In this document: positions 25,072 to 34,640 of the stretch, piece after piece
Layout of the letters: every line of letters starts with the position of its first letter
How positions within the stretch are numbered: the first letter of the stretch is position 1
Source: Thermoplasmata archaeon
Lineage (GTDB): Archaea; Thermoplasmatota; Thermoplasmata; Lutacidiplasmatales; SKW197
NCBI GenBank assembly: GCA_038874435.1
Contig: JAVZCK010000003.1
Location: 1-64,000 of the forward strand
DNA: 64,000 nt
Direction of reading: 5' to 3'
Notes under the pieces: generated by a model
Told to the model about the DNA's origin: nothing
The model's input: the letters and a program-made list of their open reading frames with translations, nothing else
The model's database searches: none
Position numbers and translations under genes: made by a program

Positions 25072-27486
25072 GTGGTTGTGGTCTGGCAGAATGTTATCGG
25101 ACACTTTTTCACAAAGAAAGAATGGCTAAACAGCACTGCCCTCGTGTTTCAGCTCACAATTTTGGTTTCGCTCCTTACTTACTACCTTTTCCGTGATTTT
25201 TTCACAACAATCTTCTTTGGCTATGCTCTCACAATGCTTTTGCTCTGCATTCTCGCCTTTCTGTTCACCCTTCTTGCCCTAAGGAAAGCCCTCTCACTGC
25301 GTGGGATTGCTGCACCCGCAAACATTGTTTTCGTCAGCGGACTCTGTCTTTTGTCTGCTGAAGCCCTGTTCCACAGCTTCGGTACCGATGTCCTTATCTT
25401 TCCTCACAGTGCATTCTTTTTTATGGGTGTCATCCTGCTTGCTGCAGGTGCTTACCTAGTAGCCAAACTCACAGAATTTGAGAACAAGCACACTGCTGTT
25501 CTGATGCTATGGGTAATCGGGAACATTCTACTCATCTTTGCGGTTTCAAAACACTGGTATGAGAACATCACCTTTTCCGTACGTGACAGCATAGTCCTTT
25601 TCGGTGGAGCCCTCATTTCGCTTCTTGGGGTCTTCCAGCACATTCTCATAACAAGCTATGGCCGAGAGTTGGATAGTGCAATCATTCTTGGAGATGCGAA
25701 GTATGTTTCAGGCAAGTTTGATGAGGCAATAGAGCATTATGAAACTGGCTTAAAACTTGACCCAAAAAATGAGTACCTGATCGTGAGGAAAGGAATGACT
25801 CTTCTGAGAATGGGGTTGAATGAAAATGCCTATCGGCTCTTTTCTAGTGCGTCAAATGATTTTCCTAGCAGCATGGAGATTTTGATTGGTGCAGGCATCG
25901 CAGCTACTAAACTCGGGAGACATAGCACTGCGTTGGAACATTTTCATAGGGCAGAAAGTATCCAGAAAACCGCAGGACTATACAACAACATGGGCAATGT
26001 GCTCTTCAACATGGGGAGAATTGAAGAGGCATTAGATTATTACAAGAAGGCAATTGAGCTTGATAAAAACTATGAGACCGCATATTTAAATGCAGCAAAT
26101 GTGCTTACCAGAGCCAAACGATTTGAGGAAGCAATAGCACTTATTAACACGCTCCTTAAACAGAACCCAAATTCTGCCGAGGCACATTATCAGATGAGCA
26201 AGATATACATGGAGATGGGCGAGTATGTAAAGAGCATTGAAGAAGTAGATACAGCAATTATGCTTAAACCCACATTCAGTGATGCCTGGATTGGTAGAGG
26301 TGCCTTGATAGAACGAATGAGACATGGAAAGATCGAAATTGAGCCAAAACCAGTACCTAGTGCTTCAAGAAAAACCACGGTGCTTAACCTTCTTCGCCTT
26401 AGAATTTTTTCTACACTGGAGGAATATCAGAAATTTGCTAACACAATATTTCCAGAGCCCTCTACAGAATTTAAAGGAACGGTGGAGATTACAGAAACAG
26501 TTGAACAAGCGAGAAAGGCCTTTTTGGAAAAGAAGTGGGAACCTGCTGTTAAACTCGCTAAAAAAGTTCTTGAGCAAGAGCCAGATAATCTTGATGCACT
26601 TCTGATTCTTGCCAACGCACTTGAAGCTACAGGGAATTACGGAGATGCTAGTACTGCCTATAGAAAAGCTGCAGAACATTCAAAAAGACCAGAAACATAC
26701 ATCAAAGCTACGATTACTGCGGCGATGGCGGGCTATTGGCTTGAAGCAGTTGAATCCATAGATGCCCTTCTTGAGAAAGAGCGTGAGAATGCAGAGGCGT
26801 GGGTCATAAAGGGTTTGCTGCTCTATTTTCTAGATGTGCCATTGTCCAGCATAGAATGCTTTGAGTATGCCCTTGCTTTCCAGCCTGAGAACAAGGATGC
26901 ATTGTATGGTAAAGGCCTTGCTCTTATGAAGCTCGGCTTGGAAAGTGAGGCTGCGGCATGTTTTTCCCAGGCAAACGCGGTTTCCATATACTTTACAGAA
27001 ATTTTTTCAAAACTACCAGAAAGAAAGAAGTCGTTGAAGGACTATCTTAGATATGCAGCTGAACTTGCTCATAGAAAGAAATTTGAGGAAGCAATTCGAT
27101 TTTTGAGCTTCGTGTTAAAGGTCAAGGGAGACGATGAAAATGTATGCTATTTTGCCGCTGTTATCTATGGGACTATGAAAAAATACGGGAAGGCAGAAGA
27201 ATTGCTTCGAAGTGCCGTTGAGAAAGATGCAGACAATCCAAATTTCGTAACCGCACTTGCAGAAATCCTTCGAAAAAGTGGTAAGGCAAAGGAAGCGGTA
27301 AGCTTGGTTGAGAACTACATATCTAAACGTGAAAATCCACCAGCAGAATTGATTGCAGAGCATGCAATGTCTTTGCATGAGTTGGGAAATTTTGAGGAAG
27401 CAAAAAAATACATGAAAATTGCCATGCAGAATGACCCTGATAATGAGAGGGTGAAAAGAGCTAGTAGGAGCATTACGCAGTTATAA
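25072..27486 (+). CDS. Polytopic membrane protein with cytoplasmic TPR repeats
   Basis: An 804-residue protein with about six to seven transmembrane helices in the first 190 residues (for example LVSLLTYYLF, ALTMLLLCILAFLFTLLAL, and SIVLFGGALISLLGVF) and then a long tetratricopeptide domain to the C-terminus. About ten TPR motifs are visible, e.g. AKYVSGKFDEAIEHYETGLK, NVLFNMGRIEEALDYYKKAI, SKIYMEMGEYVKSIEEVDTA and MSLHELGNFEEAKKYMKIAM. There is a weaker linker between about 415 and 465. TPR domains serve as protein-binding scaffolds; partner unknown. GTG 25072 is the first start, GTG 25078 is an alternative. A T-rich terminator for the preceding gene lies just upstream. Confidence 0.75.
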   Translation: MVVVWQNVIGHFFTKKEWLNSTALVFQLTILVSLLTYYLFRDFFTTIFFGYALTMLLLCILAFLFTLLALRKALSLRGIAAPANIVFVSGLCLLSAEALFHSFGTDVLIFPHSAFFFMGVILLAAGAYLVAKLTEFENKHTAVLMLWVIGNILLIFAVSKHWYENITFSVRDSIVLFGGALISLLGVFQHILITSYGRELDSAIILGDAKYVSGKFDEAIEHYETGLKLDPKNEYLIVRKGMTLLRMGLNENAYRLFSSASNDFPSSMEILIGAGIAATKLGRHSTALEHFHRAESIQKTAGLYNNMGNVLFNMGRIEEALDYYKKAIELDKNYETAYLNAANVLTRAKRFEEAIALINTLLKQNPNSAEAHYQMSKIYMEMGEYVKSIEEVDTAIMLKPTFSDAWIGRGALIERMRHGKIEIEPKPVPSASRKTTVLNLLRLRIFSTLEEYQKFANTIFPEPSTEFKGTVEITETVEQARKAFLEKKWEPAVKLAKKVLEQEPDNLDALLILANALEATGNYGDASTAYRKAAEHSKRPETYIKATITAAMAGYWLEAVESIDALLEKERENAEAWVIKGLLLYFLDVPLSSIECFEYALAFQPENKDALYGKGLALMKLGLESEAAACFSQANAVSIYFTEIFSKLPERKKSLKDYLRYAAELAHRKKFEEAIRFLSFVLKVKGDDENVCYFAAVIYGTMKKYGKAEELLRSAVEKDADNPNFVTALAEILRKSGKAKEAVSLVENYISKRENPPAELIAEHAMSLHELGNFEEAKKYMKIAMQNDPDNERVKRASRSITQL

Positions 27487-27508
27487 AAGGGTCGATTTAT
27501 TGGGGCCA

Positions 27509-29401
27509 TCAACTCCTGTGTTCACAGTATTTGGGGTTCTCCCACTTCCCGTGCATTTCACCAGGGATGTGAGCAGTATCGGCGCGCACAAACTCTTTTT
27601 CGTATCTAATTCTACAAAGCAATTCTTGTGGTAATGCATGCATTGCGGTGAAAAGCCCAGCTCGTCGAACTACATCATATGGTGTTAAATCTGGAATCAT
27701 ACTCTGTGTCGCAGCGAGCCAGGAAGGTTCAGTAACTTCCCAACCCTCTGCCCCATAAAGGGAGCCAAGTCCGAACTTTCCAAAATTTGATCTGAAATTA
27801 AGAAATTCTAGCGTAAAAAGATTGAACAGTTTCTCCCTTTCTTGTTCTGCGTCCCAGCATAATTTCATGAGCTCAATTATAGCATGGGCTGCATATACGG
27901 TGCTCTGGAATGTCACACGTGTATCAATTATGTCCCAGAACCTAGAGCATGAGCGATTTGCAGCTAGAACGTTGTAGTAGGCCCTTGCAGCCCTTGCGAT
28001 TCTTTCGTGATTTCCAGATAAGCCAATTGTTTGGGCAGCAATCTCTTCATATCTTAAATTGGATTTGTCAACACCTGCAGCTAGATATATAGGCCTGAAA
28101 TAGATGCGATTATAAAGAACAAGAAAGTTACTGATCAAATCCTGGTTTTTTACGCCCGTCTCAGAAGAGATTATCTCAAAGGCCTTGTTTCGTACTGCTC
28201 TGGTGATTATGTAAAGAAACTGGTTATATCCTTGCTTCCAGATCTGGCTTATTTTGTATTTTCCCACACGTCTTGAGATCACCTTGCCATCTGCCCTTCT
28301 CATTCCAATCCATCGTGTGTCCGAGGTTTTTCCATCAATCAGCGTGTCCGCATAATCTGACCAACTGGAATTTTCCTTGATCTTTGCATAAAAATCCCTT
28401 GTCTCACCTTCTCCTTCCCATCTTTTAAGTCCGTTATTCAGTTTGAGGCGAATATATTCAGATATTGCTGTAGGAGTAATACCCTCATGTTTGAGTGAGG
28501 GCATCAATGTTCTGAACTTCTCAATCTGTTTTCCATTCGAAACTAAACTTTCCAGGTCGCTAGAAAGGGTAATAAGATATGGAATTTGTTCTGTTTCTTT
28601 GATTTCGTCCCTTTTCATCTTAATTTTGCTAATCATATCTTTCACAAATTCATCTGTTGTAGTATCTGTCCTACTGAATGCGAATACATCACTTATTTCT
28701 GGATTTCTTCCGAACACGAACACCTTTGTATCTGCCACTTCTATGTAATTGAGTGAGTAGAGATAGTGCTCAAACTTTGGCTCAATAAACTGGCGTTTGT
28801 CCAGAATAAAAAATAACTTCGGTTTTTTTCCTCTGAGATGCGGGTGATGATAGAAAAGCGAAGCAAAGCTCTCAGTTACTATGTGTGCGGTCTCGAGTGT
28901 GTAGAGGTTTTCAGGGAGCCAGACCCCATAGGGTTGAACTCCGTCTGTTTCCTTTCTGTATTTTTCAAAAACGGTGAGGGTGAGGTCCCACATTGCTCTC
29001 GCAACTATCGTTTGATCAAACCTATGCATGAGCGAAAGTGGAGGATGGAATGGTGGCGTAGCCACGAAATCCACATTTTTGTTGAAAATCGAAAGCAACT
29101 CGAGTAATGCAGCAATTCCAAATTTATTTGCATAACACACGAGGGTGAAGGGCTCAATGTCTACCGAAACCACCTTTTCATCTTTTCCACCGAGTTTATT
29201 GAATGCTTCTGGAAATAATCGGTACCCGTTAAGAACTGCATCAGTCCAGTTATTTCCATAAACCACATTCCCAGCAACTTCTAGAGTAAGTGGAGATTTT
29301 CTTTCTATGTATCTGATTGGTTCAAAAGGGGAGTTATCCTCTAGCAGAATTACATCGCCTGGCTGATAACCGTGCAAATGGTATCCTACATGTAGATACA
29401 T
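27509..29401 (-). CDS. Glycoside hydrolase family 57-like protein
   Basis: Predicted alpha-glucan-active enzyme of 630 residues in the GH57 superfamily (amylases, 4-alpha-glucanotransferases, branching enzymes). Motif 1 is at the extreme N-terminus (YLHVGYHLHGYQPGD, with the His residues), motif 2 is near PPFHPPLSLM, and motif 3 with the expected nucleophile Glu is GVWLPENLYTLE. A candidate acid residue is in TLSSDLESL, as in the short motif 4 of divergent members. The C-terminal helical half (KAFEIISSETG, GLGSLYGAEGW) is not one I can match closely, so the exact reaction is open. It starts 10 nt after the rpoL stop with AAGGGCATGTGA upstream, so the two are likely co-transcribed. Cytoplasmic, with no signal peptide. 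Confidence 0.7.
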   Translation of the reverse strand: MYLHVGYHLHGYQPGDVILLEDNSPFEPIRYIERKSPLTLEVAGNVVYGNNWTDAVLNGYRLFPEAFNKLGGKDEKVVSVDIEPFTLVCYANKFGIAALLELLSIFNKNVDFVATPPFHPPLSLMHRFDQTIVARAMWDLTLTVFEKYRKETDGVQPYGVWLPENLYTLETAHIVTESFASLFYHHPHLRGKKPKLFFILDKRQFIEPKFEHYLYSLNYIEVADTKVFVFGRNPEISDVFAFSRTDTTTDEFVKDMISKIKMKRDEIKETEQIPYLITLSSDLESLVSNGKQIEKFRTLMPSLKHEGITPTAISEYIRLKLNNGLKRWEGEGETRDFYAKIKENSSWSDYADTLIDGKTSDTRWIGMRRADGKVISRRVGKYKISQIWKQGYNQFLYIITRAVRNKAFEIISSETGVKNQDLISNFLVLYNRIYFRPIYLAAGVDKSNLRYEEIAAQTIGLSGNHERIARAARAYYNVLAANRSCSRFWDIIDTRVTFQSTVYAAHAIIELMKLCWDAEQEREKLFNLFTLEFLNFRSNFGKFGLGSLYGAEGWEVTEPSWLAATQSMIPDLTPYDVVRRAGLFTAMHALPQELLCRIRYEKEFVRADTAHIPGEMHGKWENPKYCEHRS

Positions 29402-29411
29402 TCACATGCCC

Positions 29412-29702
29412 TTAGATTTTCGCATCCTTAATTGAATCGTGCAGTTCAGAAAATTTTGTCTCCAGGTTTTTCGCCGCCTTCTTTATTATTGTCTGGGGCT
29501 TACTCTCCTTTATATCCTTTACCTTCACATATATTTCGTAGTTTGAAATGTAAGGGTGGGGTCTTATTGCTCTTGCCTCTTCTACATGTGGGTCATTAAG
29601 AATCTCTTCTATGAGCGGCATCACAATTGTCTCATCTACACCTAGAATTTCGAATCTAATGCTCTGCTTCTCTTTTGAGATTAGATTTATTTTCATGTCC
29701 AT
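29412..29702 (-). CDS. rpoL: DNA-directed RNA polymerase subunit L (Rpb11 homologue)
   Basis: Small assembly subunit of archaeal RNA polymerase, which pairs with subunit D in the alpha-like platform. The 96-residue sequence shows the family pattern: an N-terminal strand, RFEILGVDETIVMPLIEEIL, and RPHPYISNYEIYVKVK, followed by an amphipathic C-terminal helix. Typical length is 90-100 residues. Start ATG 29702 has GAGGCGGTG 7 nt upstream. It appears to head a two-gene transcript with the GH57-like gene. Confidence 0.9.
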   Translation of the reverse strand: MDMKINLISKEKQSIRFEILGVDETIVMPLIEEILNDPHVEEARAIRPHPYISNYEIYVKVKDIKESKPQTIIKKAAKNLETKFSELHDSIKDAKI

Positions 29703-29792
29703 GAGTTACACCGCCTCTTAGGATAACACGGATGGTTTTAAAACTTTCTGATTGGACATTGAGCAGAAGGACACTACAAAATCCTTAAGTTA

Positions 29793-29834
29793 GTTCTGTT
29801 TTTGTACCAAACAGTTCGGTTTTTGCACCAAAAA
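29793..29834. repeat. Two tandem 21-bp direct repeats upstream of a surface protein gene
   Basis: Copies at 29793-29813 and 29814-29834 match at 18 of 21 positions and share the core GTTTTTG(T/C)ACCAAA. They sit immediately upstream of an AT-rich TATA-like element (cttaataaaa, about 29838-29847) of the gene starting at 29879. Two helical turns per unit would put two regulator molecules on the same DNA face. Confidence 0.6.
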
Positions 29835-29878
29835 TTACTTAATAAAATCGCAGAAATCTAATGTAGGAGGTGCTCAAA

Positions 29879-32062
29879 ATGAAAACAATAACAATAATGA
29901 ATGTGCTACTTTGGTTTGTGGTTGGAATGCTAGTTGTTCCCGCTCTCCCTGGGAGTATGGGAAGTTCTATTATAACGCCAGCGGGATATGGTGAGTTGAA
30001 AAACATGACCTTTTACTTCCACAATGAAACTGTAAGCCAGTATGTGTTTGACTATTCCACAACCTATATTTATAACACCATTCTGGGGAGCAAGCAGGAA
30101 AGCATAGCAAGATGGGGCAGTGTTGTTGTCGACTTCTACCTTTATCCCCAGCTTGCAGACAACATCACGATAACTGGTAATGTATCAGTAATTTTCTACA
30201 TGAACATGAGCGCAACGAGCAACAACTTCAATGGAAATTTTGCGGTCACACTGTACGATGTGTCCTACATTGCTGCAGATGGAACAGAGACAAGCACGCA
30301 GATTGGCAGTGCCCAGGTTGCCTTGGTTCTCACCACTAATCGTGCTGCCTACGGTGTCACAATTACAGACATAAACTGGACAGTTGAAAAAGGCCATTCT
30401 CTGAGGGCAAGAATCTCGCTCAGCGGCGGTGCCAGTAACTACTATTTTCTTTGGTTTGGCACAGGCAACTATGATTCTAGAATTATTATACAAACTTGCC
30501 AGTCAATCCGTGTCGAGGTAATAACCACCTATGATGCAGAAAGACATCCAACAAACTGGTTCAGTCCACTATCAAACAATACCACGATTATTGTTGAGGC
30601 GAACATAACAGACCCCTATGGCGGGTATGACATATACTATGTGACAATCACTGTGAAGGATGCGGCTGGGAATGTGATTCCTTGGTTGAACAATTGCACA
30701 ATGGAAAGAGTAAGCGGAAACAATAAAAGTTTTCTCTCTGTTTATGCCTACAGTTTCAACTATTCATCTTTATCATCTGGAAAATATCAGATAATTGTCT
30801 GGGCGTTGGACTTAAATGGGTATTACTGGTACACGCATCTCCAGCAATTTGATTATGGTCCATACCCAGATACTGGTGTGACATATTTCTTCATCGGTGG
30901 ATTTCCTGTTAATGTGAATTTCACCTGTCTTGATGCTAATAGCAAGCCGTTGAAAAATGCTACTATAGTTGCAATCTACACATCAAAACCTGTAGCACAA
31001 AACCAAACGGATGAGCAAGGGAATACTACCCTATTCCTCTTTCCAAGCAACTACACAATCCTCGTTTATTTTGAATCACAACTTGTGGCAACAAATTCTA
31101 CAGAGATACCAGAAAATTTCTCAGGTACGATTGTGATTTATTGCAAGGTCTACAGAGTAGATCTGAAGGTTTTGACGGGAGATGGAACACCTCTAGAAAA
31201 TGCTCTGGTATTTCTTACCAAGCTAAATGCAGAGATTATTGAGCTTAAAACAGATATGGCAGGAATGATTCTTAACAACCCTTTGCTTGCCCAGATGCCG
31301 ATTGGAAACTATTCTGTTAGAATAATGTGGAAAGGTTTGGAAGTCGGGCGTACTCTTTTGCGGATAGACCACAACTCTCCACCACCCTACACACTGGTCG
31401 CAGAGGTATTTAATGTGAAATTTATTGCTTCCGACAACCATGGAATTGGGTTGTCTCAGGCGCAAGTAATTGCAATGGACGATGCGACTGGTTTTGTGAT
31501 TGACTATGGATTTACAGATCCAAATGGGAATGTTACTCTCAGATTACCACTTATTACTGCTAAGATACAGGTTTACTGGCATGGAGTGTTGGTTTATTCA
31601 GATAACCATGTAGTTAAGGACATTCTAACGAATGTAACAGCGCTCAACTGCAGTGTTTATTATCTTTCTCTCTTTGTATGTGATGCAAATGGAAAGGCTC
31701 TTTCTGGTGCAGTGTGCACACTCTACACAGGTGACACAATTTTTGGTCTAAACACTACTGATATTGACGGGAAGTGCATTCTTAGAGTGCCATCTGGCAA
31801 CTACTCCCTTTATGTAGGCTACAGAGGTACAGAAGAATTCACGCCTGTGGAGGACCACTATAAAATAGAGCTTGACATTCACGAAGACAGGGATTACACA
31901 GTCGCTCTCCTATCAATTCCACCACCTTTCTATGCCACAAACCTTGCTGCGGTGGTTGCTATTATCACAGTGCTTCTCTTAGTAATCATTCTCCTTAGCT
32001 ATATGCTGCTCAAAGAGAGAAAGAAACAGAAGGGAACGCAAGATAGGAGCAATACAAACTAG
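29879..32062 (+). CDS. Surface protein with CarboxypepD_reg-like repeats and C-terminal membrane anchor
   Basis: A secreted protein of 727 residues of unknown function. Signal peptide at 1-30 (TIMNVLLWFVVGMLVVPALPG). Residues about 35-210 look like a beta-sandwich of the galactose-binding type, and about 215-330 an Ig-like module (DPYGGYDIYYVTITVKDAAGN). Four carboxypeptidase-regulatory-like repeats follow, each with a pattern such as VNFTCLDANSKPLKNATI then TDEQGNTTLFLPSNY-like strands (about 340, 425, 520 and 605). A transmembrane helix lies near 690-715 (AAVVAIITVLLLVIILLSYMLL) and the tail is basic. ATG 29879 is preferred over GTG 29870 because TAGGAGGTG lies just upstream. The 3' end overlaps the convergent hydrogenase gene by 4 nt. 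Confidence 0.75.
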   Translation: MKTITIMNVLLWFVVGMLVVPALPGSMGSSIITPAGYGELKNMTFYFHNETVSQYVFDYSTTYIYNTILGSKQESIARWGSVVVDFYLYPQLADNITITGNVSVIFYMNMSATSNNFNGNFAVTLYDVSYIAADGTETSTQIGSAQVALVLTTNRAAYGVTITDINWTVEKGHSLRARISLSGGASNYYFLWFGTGNYDSRIIIQTCQSIRVEVITTYDAERHPTNWFSPLSNNTTIIVEANITDPYGGYDIYYVTITVKDAAGNVIPWLNNCTMERVSGNNKSFLSVYAYSFNYSSLSSGKYQIIVWALDLNGYYWYTHLQQFDYGPYPDTGVTYFFIGGFPVNVNFTCLDANSKPLKNATIVAIYTSKPVAQNQTDEQGNTTLFLFPSNYTILVYFESQLVATNSTEIPENFSGTIVIYCKVYRVDLKVLTGDGTPLENALVFLTKLNAEIIELKTDMAGMILNNPLLAQMPIGNYSVRIMWKGLEVGRTLLRIDHNSPPPYTLVAEVFNVKFIASDNHGIGLSQAQVIAMDDATGFVIDYGFTDPNGNVTLRLPLITAKIQVYWHGVLVYSDNHVVKDILTNVTALNCSVYYLSLFVCDANGKALSGAVCTLYTGDTIFGLNTTDIDGKCILRVPSGNYSLYVGYRGTEEFTPVEDHYKIELDIHEDRDYTVALLSIPPPFYATNLAAVVAIITVLLLVIILLSYMLLKERKKQKGTQDRSNTN

Positions 32063-33525
32063 GGGAGATTGCCCATCTCCCTCAAAACTTTTCCCTGGCT
32101 ATCGTAGATTGTGATTGTTATTGGCAGTGTGCCAGGCAATGTGTGAGTTGCACAGGCAAGGCAGGGGTCGTAAGCTCGGAAGTTCATCTCCACCATGTTC
32201 AGCAGTTTATCACTTACCTCTCCGTTCTTTATTAGGGCTTTCGCAGTTCTTGCGATGCCCAAATTCATACTTGCGTTGTTATGACCTGTTGCCACAAGCA
32301 AGTTAACCTTCTTAATTATTCCATTTTCATCAGCCCAGTAATGGTGGAAGAGCGAACCTCTTGGGGCTTCCACAAACCCAACTCCTTCACCTGGCTTTCC
32401 GAGTTTGCCTCTAACATCCTTTGCAGTAATGCTCTTGTCTGATGCAAGTTCCAGAATCCTTTCGCTCACATAGAGGGTTTCAATCAATCTCGCCCAGTGA
32501 TATGCAAGTGTGTTCTGCACTGGCCTTGTTTTGAAGACCTCGAAGAATTTCTTGTATTCTTCATTTGCCAGAGGCGTTGTAAAGCCATTTGCAACATTTA
32601 TTCTTGCCAGTGGCCCTACGCGGTAAATCCCTGTTCCATCCCCATCCACAAACCCCTTCCAGCCAATCGCCTTCAGATAGGTAAATTTCAAAGATGACCA
32701 TGGTTCCACATGTTCACCCAGATGCTTATAGTATTCTTTGCCATCATACTTGACTATCTCATTTCCCTTGGTATCTATCGCACGGAAAATGCCATCGTAA
32801 AACGCAACCTTTCCATCTTTGTCTACGAGACCTTGAAAATTGGTTTTAAGCTTGTAAACATCGCCCATTATCAAGTCCACATAGTCCTTGTTCTTCAGCA
32901 CCACATTCTCAAAAATCTCCAGCGACTTTTTCCCATATTCCACCATTTCCTTACCCATTTCTTCAATCTGAATTCGCTCGGTTTCATCAAGGGGCTTGGA
33001 AACACCACCTGGAATTGCAAAGACAGAATGTGTCGCCCTACCAGAAAGCATCTGCTGGATTTTCTGGGCATGGGCACGATATTTAATCACAATCTTTCCT
33101 GCATCCAGTCCAACCTTTTCAATCAGGCCAAGGATGTTTCTTTTCTCCTTCGGTGCATCAGGACCGACAACAAAATCAGGAGCGGCAAGCGCATAGAAAT
33201 GAAGAATGTGGCTGTGGGCGGTATGAGCACAGAGATAAAGCTCTCGCAGCTTCTTCGCCGTTTCCGGCACCTCTGCGTTGAACACAGCATCAACTGCTTT
33301 ACCAGAGGCAATGTGATGAGGGCCAGGGCAAACACCGCAAATCATTGGCACAATTCTGGGCATTTCCTCAACTGGCCTCCCCTGACAGAATTTTTCAAAA
33401 CCACGAAGTTCAACAACCTGGAAGAAAGCATTCTCCACATTTCCCTTCTCATTCAGAAAGATTGAGATTTTTGCCTCGCCTTCAAGCCTTGTTATGGGTT
33501 CAATTGTGATTTTCTTTGACTTCAT
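32059..33525 (-). CDS. [NiFe] hydrogenase large (catalytic) subunit, group 3-like
   Basis: Catalytic subunit that carries the Ni-Fe centre of a cytoplasmic hydrogenase (Mvh/Frh/sulfhydrogenase family). The two ligand pairs are intact: ICGVCPGPHH near residue 65 (L1) and YDPCLACATHT near residue 458 (L2). The N-terminal TIEPITRLEGEAKI is the standard opening. About 30 residues follow the His of the L2 motif, consistent with a C-terminal peptide removed during maturation. Start ATG has GGGGGTGA upstream and directly follows the small-subunit stop. No maturation protease, MvhD, FrhB, HdrA or NAD-binding subunit is encoded nearby, so the electron partner is not defined by context. Group 3c or 3b are the best guesses. 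Confidence 0.9.
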   Translation of the reverse strand: MKSKKITIEPITRLEGEAKISIFLNEKGNVENAFFQVVELRGFEKFCQGRPVEEMPRIVPMICGVCPGPHHIASGKAVDAVFNAEVPETAKKLRELYLCAHTAHSHILHFYALAAPDFVVGPDAPKEKRNILGLIEKVGLDAGKIVIKYRAHAQKIQQMLSGRATHSVFAIPGGVSKPLDETERIQIEEMGKEMVEYGKKSLEIFENVVLKNKDYVDLIMGDVYKLKTNFQGLVDKDGKVAFYDGIFRAIDTKGNEIVKYDGKEYYKHLGEHVEPWSSLKFTYLKAIGWKGFVDGDGTGIYRVGPLARINVANGFTTPLANEEYKKFFEVFKTRPVQNTLAYHWARLIETLYVSERILELASDKSITAKDVRGKLGKPGEGVGFVEAPRGSLFHHYWADENGIIKKVNLLVATGHNNASMNLGIARTAKALIKNGEVSDKLLNMVEMNFRAYDPCLACATHTLPGTLPITITIYDSQGKVLREMGNLP

Positions 33526-34521
33526 TTAGTCACCCCCTTGCTTCTTTATATTTCTATTAACAATACCGGAGGGTAGTGTATAGCGGTAGAATGTTCCTAC
33601 TGGGTCCACAATTTTATCAAGGATTTTCTGCAGATTAGCTTCACCCAGTTCTTTCTCCTTACCAACGCCTACGATTGAGGCAAGAGCAGAGAGCATTTTA
33701 GCGCCCTGGTCAGTAACATTGGGCAATGGGCCCATACATCCCCTGCAGGGCATGTTTGCAGTGATGCATTGCACTCCACAGCCACCTCTGGTTGCCGGTC
33801 CAAGACAAATTATGCCCTGCTCAAGCAAACATTTTTCTGGTTCAGGCGTTTTTTCATGCACCCTGTAAATGTCAAATATTGCCTTGTTATCTCGCTTTCT
33901 CGGGCATTCATCACATAGCGATTTCTGGCTTCCAATTACCGTGCCCTTCTTTGGCAACTCACCAGTCTTTCTATAAGCAATTGCAATATCAATGAGTTGA
34001 GAGATTAGTGTTGGAGATGGTGGACAACCTGGCAAATAATAGTCCACATCAATAACAGCGTTGAGCGGTCTTGAACTATCAAACCATTCGGGCATTGTAA
34101 GTTCCATTCCATCCAGCACAATTTTTTCCTGAGGTTTTGTACCATCTGGATTCTCCGTTGTCACAGTATTTTTATAAACTTCTTCAAACATCTCCTCCTT
34201 GTTGAAGAGATTAATCAGCCCGAAAACACCTCCAAAGCAGGCGCAGGCACCAAAGGCAACAACCAGCTTGGATTTCTCCCTTGCCAGCTTTGCAACATGC
34301 AGATGTTCAGAAGTTCTTATTGGCCCATGAAAGATGCTTATATCAACTTCCTTGCTTCCAAACTTTTCAAAATCCTCGAGTTTGAAATCCATTGCAGTGG
34401 GCCAGAACACAATCTCAGCGTTTTCAGCAAGCTCCAGAATTTTTTCGTTTGTATCAAGAATTGCCACATCGCAGCCTGAGCATGTAGAGCCAAGAGGTAT
34501 GGCTATCTTGAGTTTTTCCAT
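33526..34521 (-). CDS. [NiFe] hydrogenase small subunit, group 3-like
   Basis: Electron-transferring iron-sulfur subunit paired with the large subunit. Proximal cluster cysteines appear in GSTCSGCDVAI, GACACFGG and PGCPPSP. A C-terminal half with CDECPRKRD, EQGIICLGPATRGGCGVQC and PCRGCMGP supplies additional [4Fe-4S] clusters, as in MvhG/FrhG-type subunits. No twin-arginine signal is present, so the enzyme is cytoplasmic. ATG 34521 with AAGGTGG upstream is chosen; an in-frame upstream ATG at 34572 has no such site. The large-subunit gene follows without a gap, so a two-gene operon is clear. Confidence 0.9.
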   Translation of the reverse strand: MEKLKIAIPLGSTCSGCDVAILDTNEKILELAENAEIVFWPTAMDFKLEDFEKFGSKEVDISIFHGPIRTSEHLHVAKLAREKSKLVVAFGACACFGGVFGLINLFNKEEMFEEVYKNTVTTENPDGTKPQEKIVLDGMELTMPEWFDSSRPLNAVIDVDYYLPGCPPSPTLISQLIDIAIAYRKTGELPKKGTVIGSQKSLCDECPRKRDNKAIFDIYRVHEKTPEPEKCLLEQGIICLGPATRGGCGVQCITANMPCRGCMGPLPNVTDQGAKMLSALASIVGVGKEKELGEANLQKILDKIVDPVGTFYRYTLPSGIVNRNIKKQGGD

Positions 34522-34640
34522 TAAACCACCTTCTTTCATTTCGGGGTAAGCAGTTCTTATATAAAATTCCATCTGAAGGGGAGAAACAAACCAAACCGTT
34601 AGGAAAAGGATTAAAATACTCCTTCCCTAATCACGCCACA

